Below, piece by piece: positions 43,755 through 52,093 of a stretch of 64,000 nucleotides of DNA. The position numbers were made by a program, and so were the translations under genes. Origin of the DNA: an uncultured Agathobaculum sp. Its GTDB lineage: Bacteria; Bacillota; Clostridia; Oscillospirales; Butyricicoccaceae. The stretch lies in assembly GCF_944384765.1 (NCBI RefSeq), contig NZ_CALWUM010000003.1, forward strand, positions 62,001-126,000, written 5' to 3'. How positions within the stretch are numbered: position 1 is the first letter of the stretch; each line of letters begins with the position of its first letter. The notes beneath the pieces were generated by a model. It was given only the letters and a program-made list of their open reading frames with translations. It ran no database searches and was not told the DNA's origin.

Positions 43755-44315
43755 ATGAACAGTACACCCAAACTGCTTGCTGTGATCGACTATCAAAACG
43801 ATTTTGTCACCGGTTCGCTCGGCTTTGAGGGCGCTGCCGCGATCGACGACGGGATTGCCCGTCTGGCGCAGGCGTATCTTGCACAAGGCGACCATGTATT
43901 GTTTACCTATGATACGCATGACGACGGCTATCTGAAAACCCGCGAAGGTCGTGCCCTGCCCATCGCACACTGCAATCCGAATGACGCCGGCTGGCGGCTC
44001 TATGGCAAGACACAGGAGCTCTGCTGCGAGACCTGCGCCAACCACCAGATCCACACGGTATATAAGCACACTTTTGGCATGCCGCCCGAGGAACTGGTCC
44101 GGCTGGGACAGGCGCTGCCCGACCTGCGTGAGATCCTGGTTGTTGGTGTGGTGACCAATATGTGTGTGATCTCCAACGCGGTACTGCTGCAGGCCCAGTG
44201 GCCGGAAGCACAGATTACGGTGGACGCTGCGCTCTGCCGCAGCTTTGATCCGGCCCTGCATGAAAAAGCACTCGATGTGATGCAGGGCTTGCAGATGACC
44301 GTCATCAACCGCTGA
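43755..44315 (+). CDS. cysteine hydrolase of the isochorismatase/nicotinamidase family
   Basis: The 186-residue enzyme shows the catalytic aspartate in LAVIDYQNDFV (near residue 12), a lysine in the TVYKHTFGM region and the nucleophilic cysteine in VVGVVTNMCVISNAV (near 134). The family includes nicotinamidase, isochorismatase and N-carbamoyl hydrolases. The VTNMCV motif and length are compatible with a nicotinamidase, but the metal-binding pattern is not certain. The ATG at 43755 lies after GGAGG. A promoter TTGTCT-N17-TATGAT lies upstream. It might connect with the niacin transporter at 52 kb. Confidence 0.86.
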   Translation: MNSTPKLLAVIDYQNDFVTGSLGFEGAAAIDDGIARLAQAYLAQGDHVLFTYDTHDDGYLKTREGRALPIAHCNPNDAGWRLYGKTQELCCETCANHQIHTVYKHTFGMPPEELVRLGQALPDLREILVVGVVTNMCVISNAVLLQAQWPEAQITVDAALCRSFDPALHEKALDVMQGLQMTVINR

Positions 44316-44342
44316 CTTTGCGGCGGCGTATTGCACATGAGA

Positions 44343-44387
44343 CAGCAGGTGGCTTCCTGTCATGCAGGAGGACGCCTGCTGCTTTTT
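44343..44387 (+). terminator. terminator of the cysteine hydrolase gene
   Basis: CAGCAGG (44343-44349) and CCTGCTG (44375-44381) with an inner TTCCTG/CAGGAG stem, followed by CTTTTTAT. Confidence 0.85.
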
Positions 44388-44640
44388 ATGCGCCGTCGCT
44401 GCGGCGCAGCAGATCAAGCATGGTGGATATGGTCAGCTTGCGCGCGAACAGTTCGCGGAAGCGCACAGATTTCTCCTTGCCAGCCTGGCGCAGTGTTTCC
44501 AACTGCGCCGCGATATCCGCCTGCTCCTGCTCGAGCTGCCCGGCCATATCCTCCCAGTGCCCAAGGCGCGCAAAGGCGCGCGCCTGCTGTGCAGGCGGCA
44601 CACAGTAACCGTTTTCGTTTTTTTCTGTCAGTCGTTCTAT
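44386..44640 (-). CDS. small conserved hypothetical protein, possibly with an ATA start
   Basis: The 84-residue product begins (M/I)ERLTEKNENGYCVPPAQQA and ends KLTISTMLDLLRRSDGA, with a glutamate/glutamine-rich helix (EDMAGQLEQEQADIAAQLET) in the middle that may form a coiled coil. Proteins of this pattern occur in gut Clostridia, sometimes in phages; function unknown. GGGGAGGAG lies 8 bp before an ATA codon at 44640 in frame; the first in-frame ATG (44691) lies inside the upstream gene and would add 17 unlike residues. The upstream gene ends 19 bp before this start. Confidence 0.65.
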   Translation of the reverse strand: MERLTEKNENGYCVPPAQQARAFARLGHWEDMAGQLEQEQADIAAQLETLRQAGKEKSVRFRELFARKLTISTMLDLLRRSDGA

Positions 44641-44659
44641 GGTGCACGCTCCTCCCCGC

Positions 44660-44992
44660 TCACAGCCCGGTGCGATACAGCGGAATGACATTGATCACCG
44701 GCTCTTCATACGGATGCACCGCTTTGACAGCAACGAGTGTCCGGTCGATATCCGCAGTGCGGCAGGTGACCTCCACCTTAAGCTCGGGTGCACTGCAGAT
44801 CTCGTTTTCTTTTCCCAGATAAGGATGCGTCCCCGCGAGCGGCCGCCAGCAGCCGGTTACCTGGCTGTAAGACAGGCAGCTGTCATATTGGCCGATGTGC
44901 CCCGCATCGACCGACTGCAGCGCAGCCTGCAAAGCGGGCAAATGGCTTTCGGGGATAAAAATTTCCATTTTGCAGTAGATAAAATCCGGCAT
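44660..44992 (-). CDS. NIF3/YqfO-type CutA-like domain protein
   Basis: This 110-residue protein starts MPDFIYCKMEIFIPESHLPA and ends AVHPYEEPVINVIPLYRTGL. The pattern, with the HPYEEP motif, is that of the PII/CutA-like domain inserted in YqfO (NIF3 family), here stand-alone (COG3323 type). The ATG at 44992 has AGGAGGG upstream; a much longer frame upstream is chance. The domain is thought to bind metal or help trimer formation, but its role as a single protein is not known. Confidence 0.82.
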   Translation of the reverse strand: MPDFIYCKMEIFIPESHLPALQAALQSVDAGHIGQYDSCLSYSQVTGCWRPLAGTHPYLGKENEICSAPELKVEVTCRTADIDRTLVAVKAVHPYEEPVINVIPLYRTGL

Positions 44993-45116
44993 ACGCTTCC
45001 CTCCTGCGGCATCTGCCATTATTGTATCATATCCTGCGCAAAACGCCAATCCCGGTACTGCGGCTTGCACCAGCGGCCGACCTGTATTATACTGGGTGCA
45101 AAAGGAGGGACACAAC

Positions 45117-45506
45117 ATGACCGAAGTCGTCGCTGCACTGATCTGGGAGCAGGGCCGTTTCCTGATCTGCCAGCGTCCGCCGCACAAGGCGCGCGGGCTG
45201 CTGTGGGAATTTGTTGGCGGCAAGGTGGAGCCGGGCGAAACCCGGGCGCAGGCGCTGATCCGTGAATGTCAGGAAGAACTGGCGGTCACGGTCACCGTGG
45301 GGGATATATTCATGGAGGTTACGCATACCTATCCGGATATGACCGTTCACCTGACGCTGTTTCACGCGTCGATCGCCGCAGGAACCCCACAGATGCTCGA
45401 ACATCACGACATGAAATGGATCACCGCCGCTGAAATTCCGCAATACGAATTCTGTCCGGCCGACCGCGTTATTCTCGACCGGCTGATGCAGGATGCTTCC
45501 AGATAA
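45117..45506 (+). CDS. mutT: Nudix hydrolase, MutT-like
   Basis: This 129-residue protein contains a complete Nudix box, GGKVEPGETRAQALIRECQE followed by EL (residues about 38-60), with the catalytic RExxEE core. Size and the VAALIWEQGRFLICQRPPHK start match (8-oxo-)dGTP diphosphatases that clean oxidised nucleotides from the pool. The ATG at 45117 lies 8 bp after GGAGG. A terminator follows. Substrate specificity cannot be proven from the sequence. Confidence 0.9.
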   Translation: MTEVVAALIWEQGRFLICQRPPHKARGLLWEFVGGKVEPGETRAQALIRECQEELAVTVTVGDIFMEVTHTYPDMTVHLTLFHASIAAGTPQMLEHHDMKWITAAEIPQYEFCPADRVILDRLMQDASR

Positions 45507-45527
45507 ATCAGCTGCCATAACATCAGC

Positions 45528-45552
45528 AAGGCCGCCCGGTTTGGGCGGCCTT
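45528..45552. terminator. terminator between the Nudix and transglutaminase genes
   Basis: AAGGCCGCCC (45528-45537) pairs with GGGCGGCCTT (45543-45552) in the convergent gap. Confidence 0.82.
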
Positions 45553-45578
45553 GTCCTGTTATTGAAGAAAAACGGCAA

Positions 45579-47852
45579 TCAACCGTACGCCTTAACGTAT
45601 CGGAACAGCAGCCGGCGCACCGGCCTGAGATCTCGGCTGCACGCAGCTGCGATCTGACGGTACAGCCGACTGACAAAGGCATCCTCCTCCGGCGATGGCG
45701 GCTGCGGGCCAAAAGCTGCCCGACTGACAATGTCCGCCAGGCGCTGCGCATCCTCGCGTGATATAGCAGGCACCGCCGCACACAGCCGCGAGGCAAAATC
45801 CGGCTCATGTCCGGTGCAGCCCTGCAGCCTGCCGGTATACGCCAGCATCGCGAGCAGGCGGTCGAACAGCACGCGGCATCCGCTGCGGTATAGCCGGCGT
45901 AGGCGCCAGCGGCGCTGCCAGACAAGCAGGCCAAGCGCCAATACCACCAGCGTCATTCCGGCCAGCGCACAGAACAGCACGGTTTTCCAGGAGTCCACTT
46001 GCCGCGTCGCGGAAGTGTCCTGCACAGGCTGCGTTTGCTCCTGCGCTGCATCCTGCTCCGGGCTGTCCGTTGTGTCCACAGGTTGTCCAGCGTCGGACGA
46101 GGGCGTTTCCGTCTGTTCCGTGTCGGATACCGCACCGCTGCCCTCGACCGCCTCGATCTCGGACTCCTGCGCCGCAGGGGTGACCTCAACCGGCGTCCAA
46201 CCCTTGTCTTCCACAAACAGCTCGGTCCAGGCGTGCGCATCAGCATCTGTCACCTGTGCGTGATACAGTCCGTCTTCGCCCTCGGTAAAATCTGCGGGCT
46301 GCACCATATAACCGGATACATACCGCGCCGGAATGCCGTACATGCGGTACATCAGCGTGGCAGCCGCGGCAAAATGCACGCAATACCCTTCCCCGTTTTC
46401 AAACAGGAAATACTCCACAATGTCCTCATTGAGCGGCGCCAGTCCGGGTGTAGTCGAATAGGATGCGCGGCTGTGCAGCGTGTCCAGAATAAACGCGGTC
46501 ACGTTTTCCAAGCCCTGCTGCGGGTTCGCTTCACAGAGCGCGGTAAGGCGTGGGAGCTGCCTGTCAGGCGCCGCAGTATAGAGCGTCTGCACCGCCTGCA
46601 GATAGGCATCCTGGATGCGCTGTGCAATCACCTGCAGCCAGCCGTTGTTCATGCCCGCAATGTTTTCCCACTCGATATGCATCTGCTCCGGTTGGAAATA
46701 CTGAAATCCATAGCCGCTGTCAGCAAACCAGTTGTCCGTCCAATAACTGTAATACGGTTCATAATAACTGTTGATGCCGGATGCGACTGCGGGCTGAATG
46801 GTGACGACATACGGCGGCTCGCCCGCGCTGATCATGTTGAGCACGAAATACAGGTTGAAATAGTTGATGCCGGACATAGACCAGCTGGCCGGCTCGCGCG
46901 ACAGATTGCTCCAGATCTGCTCGCTGAGCGTCTCGGAATCCGCCTGTGTCCACTCGCCACCGGCGTAATCCGCGCCCGTAAAGCCGCGCAGATAAAGCGG
47001 CTGTGTCGGCATACGGTTGGTCACGATCTCCATCTGTATGGTTCCGGTCGGGTATCGGTTGCCGCGGCTGATTGTCCCGTTTGAAACCGAAATTGCATCT
47101 GCTCCCGTGATCTGCCGTACCGCGCGCTGCACGGCGCCTTCTGCGGCGTATACTGTCTGGTAAATCGCGTCCTGGCTGTGTGTGGTCAACGGGACAGCAG
47201 CCAGAAAGACGAGCAGCGCTGCAAGGCAGGCTGCCGCAGCACGTTTTACAGTCCCGCGGCTGCTGCGCGAATCAGCCAGCGCCACACCCCGGCGCCACGG
47301 TCCGGCAGCATGGCTTGCTGCAAACGCACACAATGCACCGCAAAGCAGAATAACGGCTGCATAGCCCGACTGCAGCCCGATGATCGGGCCGCATAATACG
47401 ACTAAAATCGTGAGCAGCAACAGCAGCAGGCTGCTTCGCATCCAGATTTCGCACAGGAACAGCAGCAGCGACAAAAGCGCCGCAAAAATCAGCATGATGG
47501 CCGTGACATCCGCCGGGGCATCCGCAGCTCCTGTTGTCAGCCCGCGGATGATCTCCTCGATCTGGCTACCCAGCAGCGCCCACTGCCGGATCTCCACAAT
47601 CCCGCATGCGCCGACAATAATCAGAAATGCTGCGGCAAACCATCCCCGTCCCAGCGCATAGGTATACCAGAGCGCCGCACTCATGACCATTGCGGTGCCG
47701 TATACCGCCGGCATATTCCAGGTGACACCGGGCAGGCCCTGCAATGCCGTGAGCAGGCCGCAAACACCCGCCAGCAGGAACAGCAGCTCAGCCACCGATG
47801 TGTTTTTCACTTTTTCCGCATGGGTCGGCCCGATCCGAATGCTGGCTCTCAT
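45579..47852 (-). CDS. transglutaminase-like membrane protein (TgpA family)
   Basis: The 757-residue protein has about six N-terminal membrane helices (to about residue 215), an outside transglutaminase-like domain with catalytic cysteine in GEGYCVHFAAAATLMYR (near 500), histidine and aspartate in DADAHAWTELFV and VEVTPAA, a Ser/Thr/Gln-rich linker, a last helix (FCALAGMTLVVLALGLLVW) and a cytoplasmic DUF4129-like tail. It is the third gene of a MoxR-DUF58-TgpA operon, a common set of unknown cell-envelope function. AGGAGG lies before the ATG. Confidence 0.93.
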   Translation of the reverse strand: MRASIRIGPTHAEKVKNTSVAELLFLLAGVCGLLTALQGLPGVTWNMPAVYGTAMVMSAALWYTYALGRGWFAAAFLIIVGACGIVEIRQWALLGSQIEEIIRGLTTGAADAPADVTAIMLIFAALLSLLLFLCEIWMRSSLLLLLLTILVVLCGPIIGLQSGYAAVILLCGALCAFAASHAAGPWRRGVALADSRSSRGTVKRAAAACLAALLVFLAAVPLTTHSQDAIYQTVYAAEGAVQRAVRQITGADAISVSNGTISRGNRYPTGTIQMEIVTNRMPTQPLYLRGFTGADYAGGEWTQADSETLSEQIWSNLSREPASWSMSGINYFNLYFVLNMISAGEPPYVVTIQPAVASGINSYYEPYYSYWTDNWFADSGYGFQYFQPEQMHIEWENIAGMNNGWLQVIAQRIQDAYLQAVQTLYTAAPDRQLPRLTALCEANPQQGLENVTAFILDTLHSRASYSTTPGLAPLNEDIVEYFLFENGEGYCVHFAAAATLMYRMYGIPARYVSGYMVQPADFTEGEDGLYHAQVTDADAHAWTELFVEDKGWTPVEVTPAAQESEIEAVEGSGAVSDTEQTETPSSDAGQPVDTTDSPEQDAAQEQTQPVQDTSATRQVDSWKTVLFCALAGMTLVVLALGLLVWQRRWRLRRLYRSGCRVLFDRLLAMLAYTGRLQGCTGHEPDFASRLCAAVPAISREDAQRLADIVSRAAFGPQPPSPEEDAFVSRLYRQIAAACSRDLRPVRRLLFRYVKAYG

Positions 47853-47861
47853 GGCGTCCTC

Positions 47862-48926
47862 CTATATCGTGATGATCCGTTCCGCGATCTCATAGTGCAG
47901 CCCTTGCTGCGTGAAATGAGCCAACAGCGCCGTACCATGATACAGCGCCAAGTCCGTGGTCAGGCGCAGATGATCCTGCTCCGGCGCAGCCGTTCCCAGC
48001 GGCTTGCCTTCTCGTATCGCAGGCTCTGCCTGATACAGCCGATACAGCAGCAGGCGGCACTGCGCTGCATCGTAAATCGTCTCTGTGCGTCCGGCAGCGC
48101 CGACAGGATCATACCAGCAGACCTGCACCGCCGGGGTGCATTGCAGCAGACCGTTGATCACCGCGGTGAGCAGTTCGTAAAAGGCATCCCACGCATCCGC
48201 GCCCTGCGGCGGACCGGATGCGCCGCAGTCCAGCAGAAGCACGGCGCAGGGTTCTTCCTGCCGCTCATATTCCTTGATCCACAGGTCACCCGTCCGGGCG
48301 CTCTGATTCCAGTGAATGAATCGGCGCGCATCCCCGGGACGGTATTCCCGGATCTGACGGATCTCCTGATCGCTCTCGCCGGGGCGCTGCAGGGAGATTT
48401 CCTCCGGCACTGCCGCCTCCCGGCTGTCTGCCGTGCGTGTAAAGCGCAGCAGACGCTCGCGCGGAAAAACCGGCATTGTGATCTGCGTGGAAACGCGCTT
48501 GCCCGGTGAAAATAACTGCAAATAATCACAAGTCCACAGCCGGTCGATGCGCAACTGAAGAAGCCCGCAGCTGCGTCCGCAGACCGGCAGGAGTTGCTCA
48601 TCCTGCCCCTCCAGACATAGAATACGGGTGTGCTCCTTTTTTTCGCGCAGATAGCGGTAATGCAGCCGCAGGCGCAGCTGCCCGCCCGGCAATCTGCCGC
48701 GGCGGGACACAGTCAGTCGGCAATCCGCCTCCCGTCCCTTTTGCGCCGCCGCAGCCGGCGGCGCAAGGGCAATACTTGTGCCGAGCCGAAACACATGCGC
48801 CATCACAAACAGCAGTATGAACAGCAGCATTTCGGCAATAAACAGCGTGGTCAGCAGCGGCAGCCGGTACATGCTGGCCAGATACACGGTGATTGCCGCA
48901 AACAGCGCATAAACCAGTTTTCTCAT
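47862..48926 (-). CDS. DUF58 membrane-associated protein
   Basis: The 354-residue protein has two N-terminal membrane helices and the DUF58 signature REYRPGDARRFIHWNQSART, followed by a von Willebrand-like fold start CAVLLLDCGASG. DUF58 proteins are regular partners of MoxR ATPases. It overlaps the MoxR gene by 4 bp and ends 9 bp before the transglutaminase gene. It probably forms part of an ATPase-driven envelope complex. The vWA-type metal site is only partly recognisable. Confidence 0.92.
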   Translation of the reverse strand: MRKLVYALFAAITVYLASMYRLPLLTTLFIAEMLLFILLFVMAHVFRLGTSIALAPPAAAAQKGREADCRLTVSRRGRLPGGQLRLRLHYRYLREKKEHTRILCLEGQDEQLLPVCGRSCGLLQLRIDRLWTCDYLQLFSPGKRVSTQITMPVFPRERLLRFTRTADSREAAVPEEISLQRPGESDQEIRQIREYRPGDARRFIHWNQSARTGDLWIKEYERQEEPCAVLLLDCGASGPPQGADAWDAFYELLTAVINGLLQCTPAVQVCWYDPVGAAGRTETIYDAAQCRLLLYRLYQAEPAIREGKPLGTAAPEQDHLRLTTDLALYHGTALLAHFTQQGLHYEIAERIITI

Positions 48927-49876
48927 CTGCCGCGCACACCCATCGGCGGCATACGAACACCGTTCAGGCAGTCGTCAATCAAGTGCTCCTTGCTCAGATG
49001 ATCCATCTGCGCCGCCGTGTTCAGCTGCAGGCGATGCTGGACCACATAAAGGAACTGATCTGCTACATCGCGCGGTGTGACAAAGCTGCGTCCCTCCAGC
49101 CAGGCTGCAGCACGCGCCATGCGCACCAGCGCAATGGTGGCGCGCGGGCTGGCGCCGCGCTCCCAGCAGGTCTGGCGGCGGGTCGCGGTGACCAGGTTCA
49201 GGATATATCGGTATACTTCATCGTGGATGAAAACCTGCTCTACCTCGTGCTGCATCTCCAGCAGCTCTGCCTGACCGATCACCGGCTGCACCTGCTCCAA
49301 GCGGTCTACCGCGCCAACCTCCTTGGCCATCTCCAGCTCGCTCTCAAAATCCGGATAGCCCAGCGACATGCTGATCATAAACCGGTCAACCTGCGCTTCC
49401 GGCAGACGCTGCGTGCCCGCAGCACCAAAGGGGTTTTGCGTAGCGATGACGAGAAACGGCGTCGGCACAGGCCGCGTCACCCCTTCCACTGAAACGCGGC
49501 GCTCCTCCATCACTTCGAGCAGCGCGGATTGTGTCTTGGGCGAGGTGCGGTTGATCTCATCTGCCAGCAGCAGATTACAGAACACGCTGCCGGGCTGATA
49601 GACAAACCGCTCCTCCTCTTTGCGGAAGATGGAAAAGCCGGTCAGGTCGGAGGGCGTCACGTCGGGCGTAAACTGCACACGCCGGCAGTCCAGCGCCATC
49701 GCGCGGGAAAAAGCGCGCGCGAGTGTGGTCTTGCCAACACCGGGCATGTCCTCAAGCAGAATATGTCCGTTGGCCAAAAAGGCCAGCATAGTCTCCCGCA
49801 CCTCGTGCTCCTTACCCAGAATGGCCTTGCAGACCTCGTGTATGGTGTTTTCTGCCTGCTTTGCAGTCACGCTCAT
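48923..49876 (-). CDS. MoxR-family AAA+ ATPase
   Basis: The 317-residue ATPase has Walker A MPGVGKTTLA (near residue 44), Walker B NLLLADEINRTSPKTQSALL, sensor 1 ATQNPFG and the family signature EAQVDRFM. C-terminal lid motifs GASPRATIALVRMARAAA complete it. MoxR proteins act as chaperone-like activators of vWA proteins. It is the first gene of MoxR-DUF58-TgpA, with AAGGAG upstream. Confidence 0.96.
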   Translation of the reverse strand: MSVTAKQAENTIHEVCKAILGKEHEVRETMLAFLANGHILLEDMPGVGKTTLARAFSRAMALDCRRVQFTPDVTPSDLTGFSIFRKEEERFVYQPGSVFCNLLLADEINRTSPKTQSALLEVMEERRVSVEGVTRPVPTPFLVIATQNPFGAAGTQRLPEAQVDRFMISMSLGYPDFESELEMAKEVGAVDRLEQVQPVIGQAELLEMQHEVEQVFIHDEVYRYILNLVTATRRQTCWERGASPRATIALVRMARAAAWLEGRSFVTPRDVADQFLYVVQHRLQLNTAAQMDHLSKEHLIDDCLNGVRMPPMGVRGR

Positions 49877-49988
49877 GCCGTCATGCTCCTTTATCCGTAA
49901 AGCGTATTATCATGCACTAAGGATACCAATCAGGTGTCTGTTTCGTCAAGTTCTTTTTCCCATCTCATGATGATATCCCTGATAGCCC

Positions 49989-50025
49989 AGCAGGGTGCAA
50001 AGTCTGTCGCGCTTTGCACCCTGCT
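49989..50025 (-). terminator. terminator of the decarboxylase-family gene
   Basis: AGCAGGGTGCAAAG (49989-50002) pairs with CTTTGCACCCTGCT (50012-50025), 30 bp past the stop. The T-tract is better on the plus strand, so orientation is not certain. Confidence 0.65.
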
Positions 50026-50054
50026 TTTGTTCCTCTCATTCAGTTCATTGGCAG

Positions 50055-50747
50055 TCAGCTGCGCGACTGCGCCGCCTGCTCGATGCAGCGGATCGCATTC
50101 AGGCTGCGCGGATAGCCGATGTACGGCAGGCACTGGCAAACAACCTTTGTCAGAAACGCCTTATCATTACCCATATTCATGTTCCCACCCGCGTGTGCGG
50201 TCAGCTGCGGCTCGCAGCCACCCTGCGCGGCCAGGAAGCAAAAGGTAATCATCTCGCGCTGAGCCAGATCCAGCCCGGTGCGTGTGTAATAATCGCCAAA
50301 GCAGTTATCCGCCAGCCAGCGGTTGATCGTACCGCTTTTCCAGGCTTCTTTCATGCCGTCCCCGAAAATATCGACCTGCGCCTGCGCGCCCTTTTCCAAA
50401 CGGTCCTCCATCGTGGTTGTAGCCTGGCCCTCAAGCGGAAGTGCGATCCCGCGAGCGGTCAGCACTTCGTTTGCCGCATCCAGGAAAGGACGTACCCGGC
50501 CGATACCAAGATATGCCGTAGCCTGATAAACGACTTCCTTGGCCATCACCGGTGTAACACCTGCATCCAGCGCACGCGGCAGGGCATCGCGGAACTCATC
50601 CACGCCCTGGCAGCCGAGCAGCGTCGCCAGAACAGCCAAATGACGGGTGACGTCATCCAACTGCTGTTCCGGCTCGTGAACGACCTCGTCAAACGCAAAG
50701 TGCGCAAAGCGCTCTGCAAATTCCGGGTCGGTCTGACGGTAATCCAT
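50055..50747 (-). CDS. carboxymuconolactone decarboxylase-family protein
   Basis: The 230-residue protein contains two CMD-like helical units: RHLAVLATLLGCQGVDEFRD in the first half and REMITFCFLAAQGGCEPQLT followed by AHAGGNMNMGNDKAFL in the second, the latter with the typical LxxxxxxxxGxxxxL pattern. The family includes peroxidase-like AhpD proteins and gamma-carboxymuconolactone decarboxylases; the CxxC of AhpD is not present. It lies 50 bp downstream of a cupin gene, a pairing seen widely in anaerobes, of unknown substrate. GAGGAGG precedes the start. Confidence 0.88.
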   Translation of the reverse strand: MDYRQTDPEFAERFAHFAFDEVVHEPEQQLDDVTRHLAVLATLLGCQGVDEFRDALPRALDAGVTPVMAKEVVYQATAYLGIGRVRPFLDAANEVLTARGIALPLEGQATTTMEDRLEKGAQAQVDIFGDGMKEAWKSGTINRWLADNCFGDYYTRTGLDLAQREMITFCFLAAQGGCEPQLTAHAGGNMNMGNDKAFLTKVVCQCLPYIGYPRSLNAIRCIEQAAQSRS

Positions 50748-50797
50748 CTTGAAAAACCTCCTCTGTTCCCCTGTTGGTTCTGAAACGCCTGTGCGGG

Positions 50798-51235
50798 TTA
50801 CTCCAGGCCGTTATAAGTCTCGTCGTCTACCGGTTCAAGCCACTCGTTCGAAGTCTGCTCGCCCGGCACCTCGACTGCGATGTGCGAGAACCAGCTGTCC
50901 TTCTTAGCGCCATGCCAATGCTTGACCTCCGCCGGAATGGTGATGACCGTGCCCGGTTCCAGACTGACAGCGGGCTTGCCTTCCTCCTGATACCATCCGC
51001 TGCCGGCCGTGCAGATCAGCAGCTGACCGCCGCCGGACTTGGCATGGTGAATGTGCCAGTTATTGCGGCAGCCTGGCTCAAAGGTGACGTTGGCCAGAAA
51101 CACCGGGCACTTACCTGCCTCGGTCAGCGGATTGAGATACGAGTTGCCGATAAAATACTGCGCATACGCCGCATTGGGATTGCCCAGACCGAACACATTC
51201 TGTTTGTCAAATTCTTGCTTGTCATTGATCCTCAT
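50798..51235 (-). CDS. cupin-domain protein
   Basis: The 145-residue protein has the cupin motifs FEPGCRNNWHIHHAKSGGGQ with metal-ligand histidines and PGTVITIPAEVKHWHGAKKD with the last histidine. It is a single-domain beta-barrel, probably a metal-dependent isomerase, oxidase-like or binding protein. The ATG at 51235 with AAAGGTG upstream gives the normal start MRINDKQEFDKQNVFGLGN; the frame remains open to 51292. It forms an operon with the decarboxylase-family gene. A promoter TTTACT-N17-TATACT lies near 51330. Confidence 0.88.
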   Translation of the reverse strand: MRINDKQEFDKQNVFGLGNPNAAYAQYFIGNSYLNPLTEAGKCPVFLANVTFEPGCRNNWHIHHAKSGGGQLLICTAGSGWYQEEGKPAVSLEPGTVITIPAEVKHWHGAKKDSWFSHIAVEVPGEQTSNEWLEPVDDETYNGLE

Positions 51236-51470
51236 TGCAAACACCTTTCCTCCTGATGATCTTTCGCCCGTCCGGCGCGAAGCCCTGCCCACGCCGCCGC
51301 GTGTGATCTTATCTTTGGTTATAGTATAACGCTTTATATGGATGAAGTAAAATACTTATCTTTTATCATCTGTCATGCACGGATGGAATACCAGAACCCA
51401 AACAGGAACCGCAGGAACTTTGCTCAGTAAAATCCGGGGACGGGCAAGATGCTTTGCCGCAGATGGCGCA
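51236..51470. other. intergenic region with the cupin promoter
   Basis: It holds the cupin leader and an AT-rich promoter at about 51321-51350 on the minus strand. No further gene, repeat or RNA structure was seen up to the terminator of the neighbouring metallopeptidase gene. Confidence 0.4.
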
Positions 51471-51511
51471 AAAAACCATGAAGCTGTCAACACAACTCCA
51501 TGGTTCTTTTT
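51471..51511 (-). terminator. terminator of the metallopeptidase gene
   Basis: AACCATG (51474-51480) and CATGGTT (51499-51505) flanked by A and T tracts form the stem, 36 bp past the stop; TTTTTTG follows on the minus strand. Confidence 0.75.
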
Positions 51512-51546
51512 ATTGCAACAGCTGCAGCCCGCCTGATGGAAGCGCT

Positions 51547-51936
51547 TCAGTCGTGCTTTTCTTTCTCCCGGCTGCGTGCGCGGTAGGCCGCGATCTGCTC
51601 CTCATCCCAGATTTCCAGATCCCGCACTCCAGCGCGTCCCTCAATATGGTGCCGGAATTCGTGCCGCAGTACGTCACGCATCTCGTTGATCCACTCACTT
51701 TCATCCGCTCCGCCGAGAACACGGCGGAACGAGCCGTAAAACATCACGATATACTTACCCATTCCCGGATCGACGCGGTATTCCCCCATGATATACAGGT
51801 CGCCATCCTCATCCGCCGGATGCAGCGGATGCCCGGGATCGACAACAATACCGCCGTTAAGCTGGTCATAAAATTCCGCGGGAAGCTCCTCCGCGAGCTG
51901 CTCGAGTATATCTTCAAAACGATCGATTGAAACCAT
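51547..51936 (-). CDS. small zincin-like metallopeptidase family protein
   Basis: This 129-residue protein has the zinc-binding motif HEFRHHIE (HExxH, near residue 91-98) in a short soluble domain: MVSIDRFEDILEQLAEELPA at the start, GKYIVMFYGSFRRV and ESEWINEMRDVLRHEFRHHI. This matches the COG3824-type minimal metallopeptidases of unknown substrate. GGGAG lies before the ATG. A third metal ligand, probably the downstream aspartate/glutamate, is not certain. Confidence 0.85.
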   Translation of the reverse strand: MVSIDRFEDILEQLAEELPAEFYDQLNGGIVVDPGHPLHPADEDGDLYIMGEYRVDPGMGKYIVMFYGSFRRVLGGADESEWINEMRDVLRHEFRHHIEGRAGVRDLEIWDEEQIAAYRARSREKEKHD

Positions 51937-52006
51937 TGGATCTCCCTCGCCAATTCTAGTTTTCTGATAGCACTATAGCACAACATTCCCCGTGCTGCAA
52001 CCGCAT

Positions 52007-52054
52007 CTTTTGTTTGATATATGTCTTGACACCTATCAAACAAAAGCGTATACT
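52007..52054 (+). promoter_or_regulatory. promoter with 40-bp palindrome resembling a NiaR operator
   Basis: Two 19-bp arms (52007-52025 and 52028-52046) match at 17 positions around a central TT. The core TGTC-TT-GACA resembles the NiaR (niacin repressor) site as I remember it. The -35 TTGACA (52026-52031) lies inside, with -10 TATACT (52049-52054) after 17 bp. Repression by a dimeric regulator is expected. Confidence 0.7.
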
Positions 52055-52093
52055 AAAACGCGTTGAGCAAAAAAGAAAGGAAGCTGGACACCC

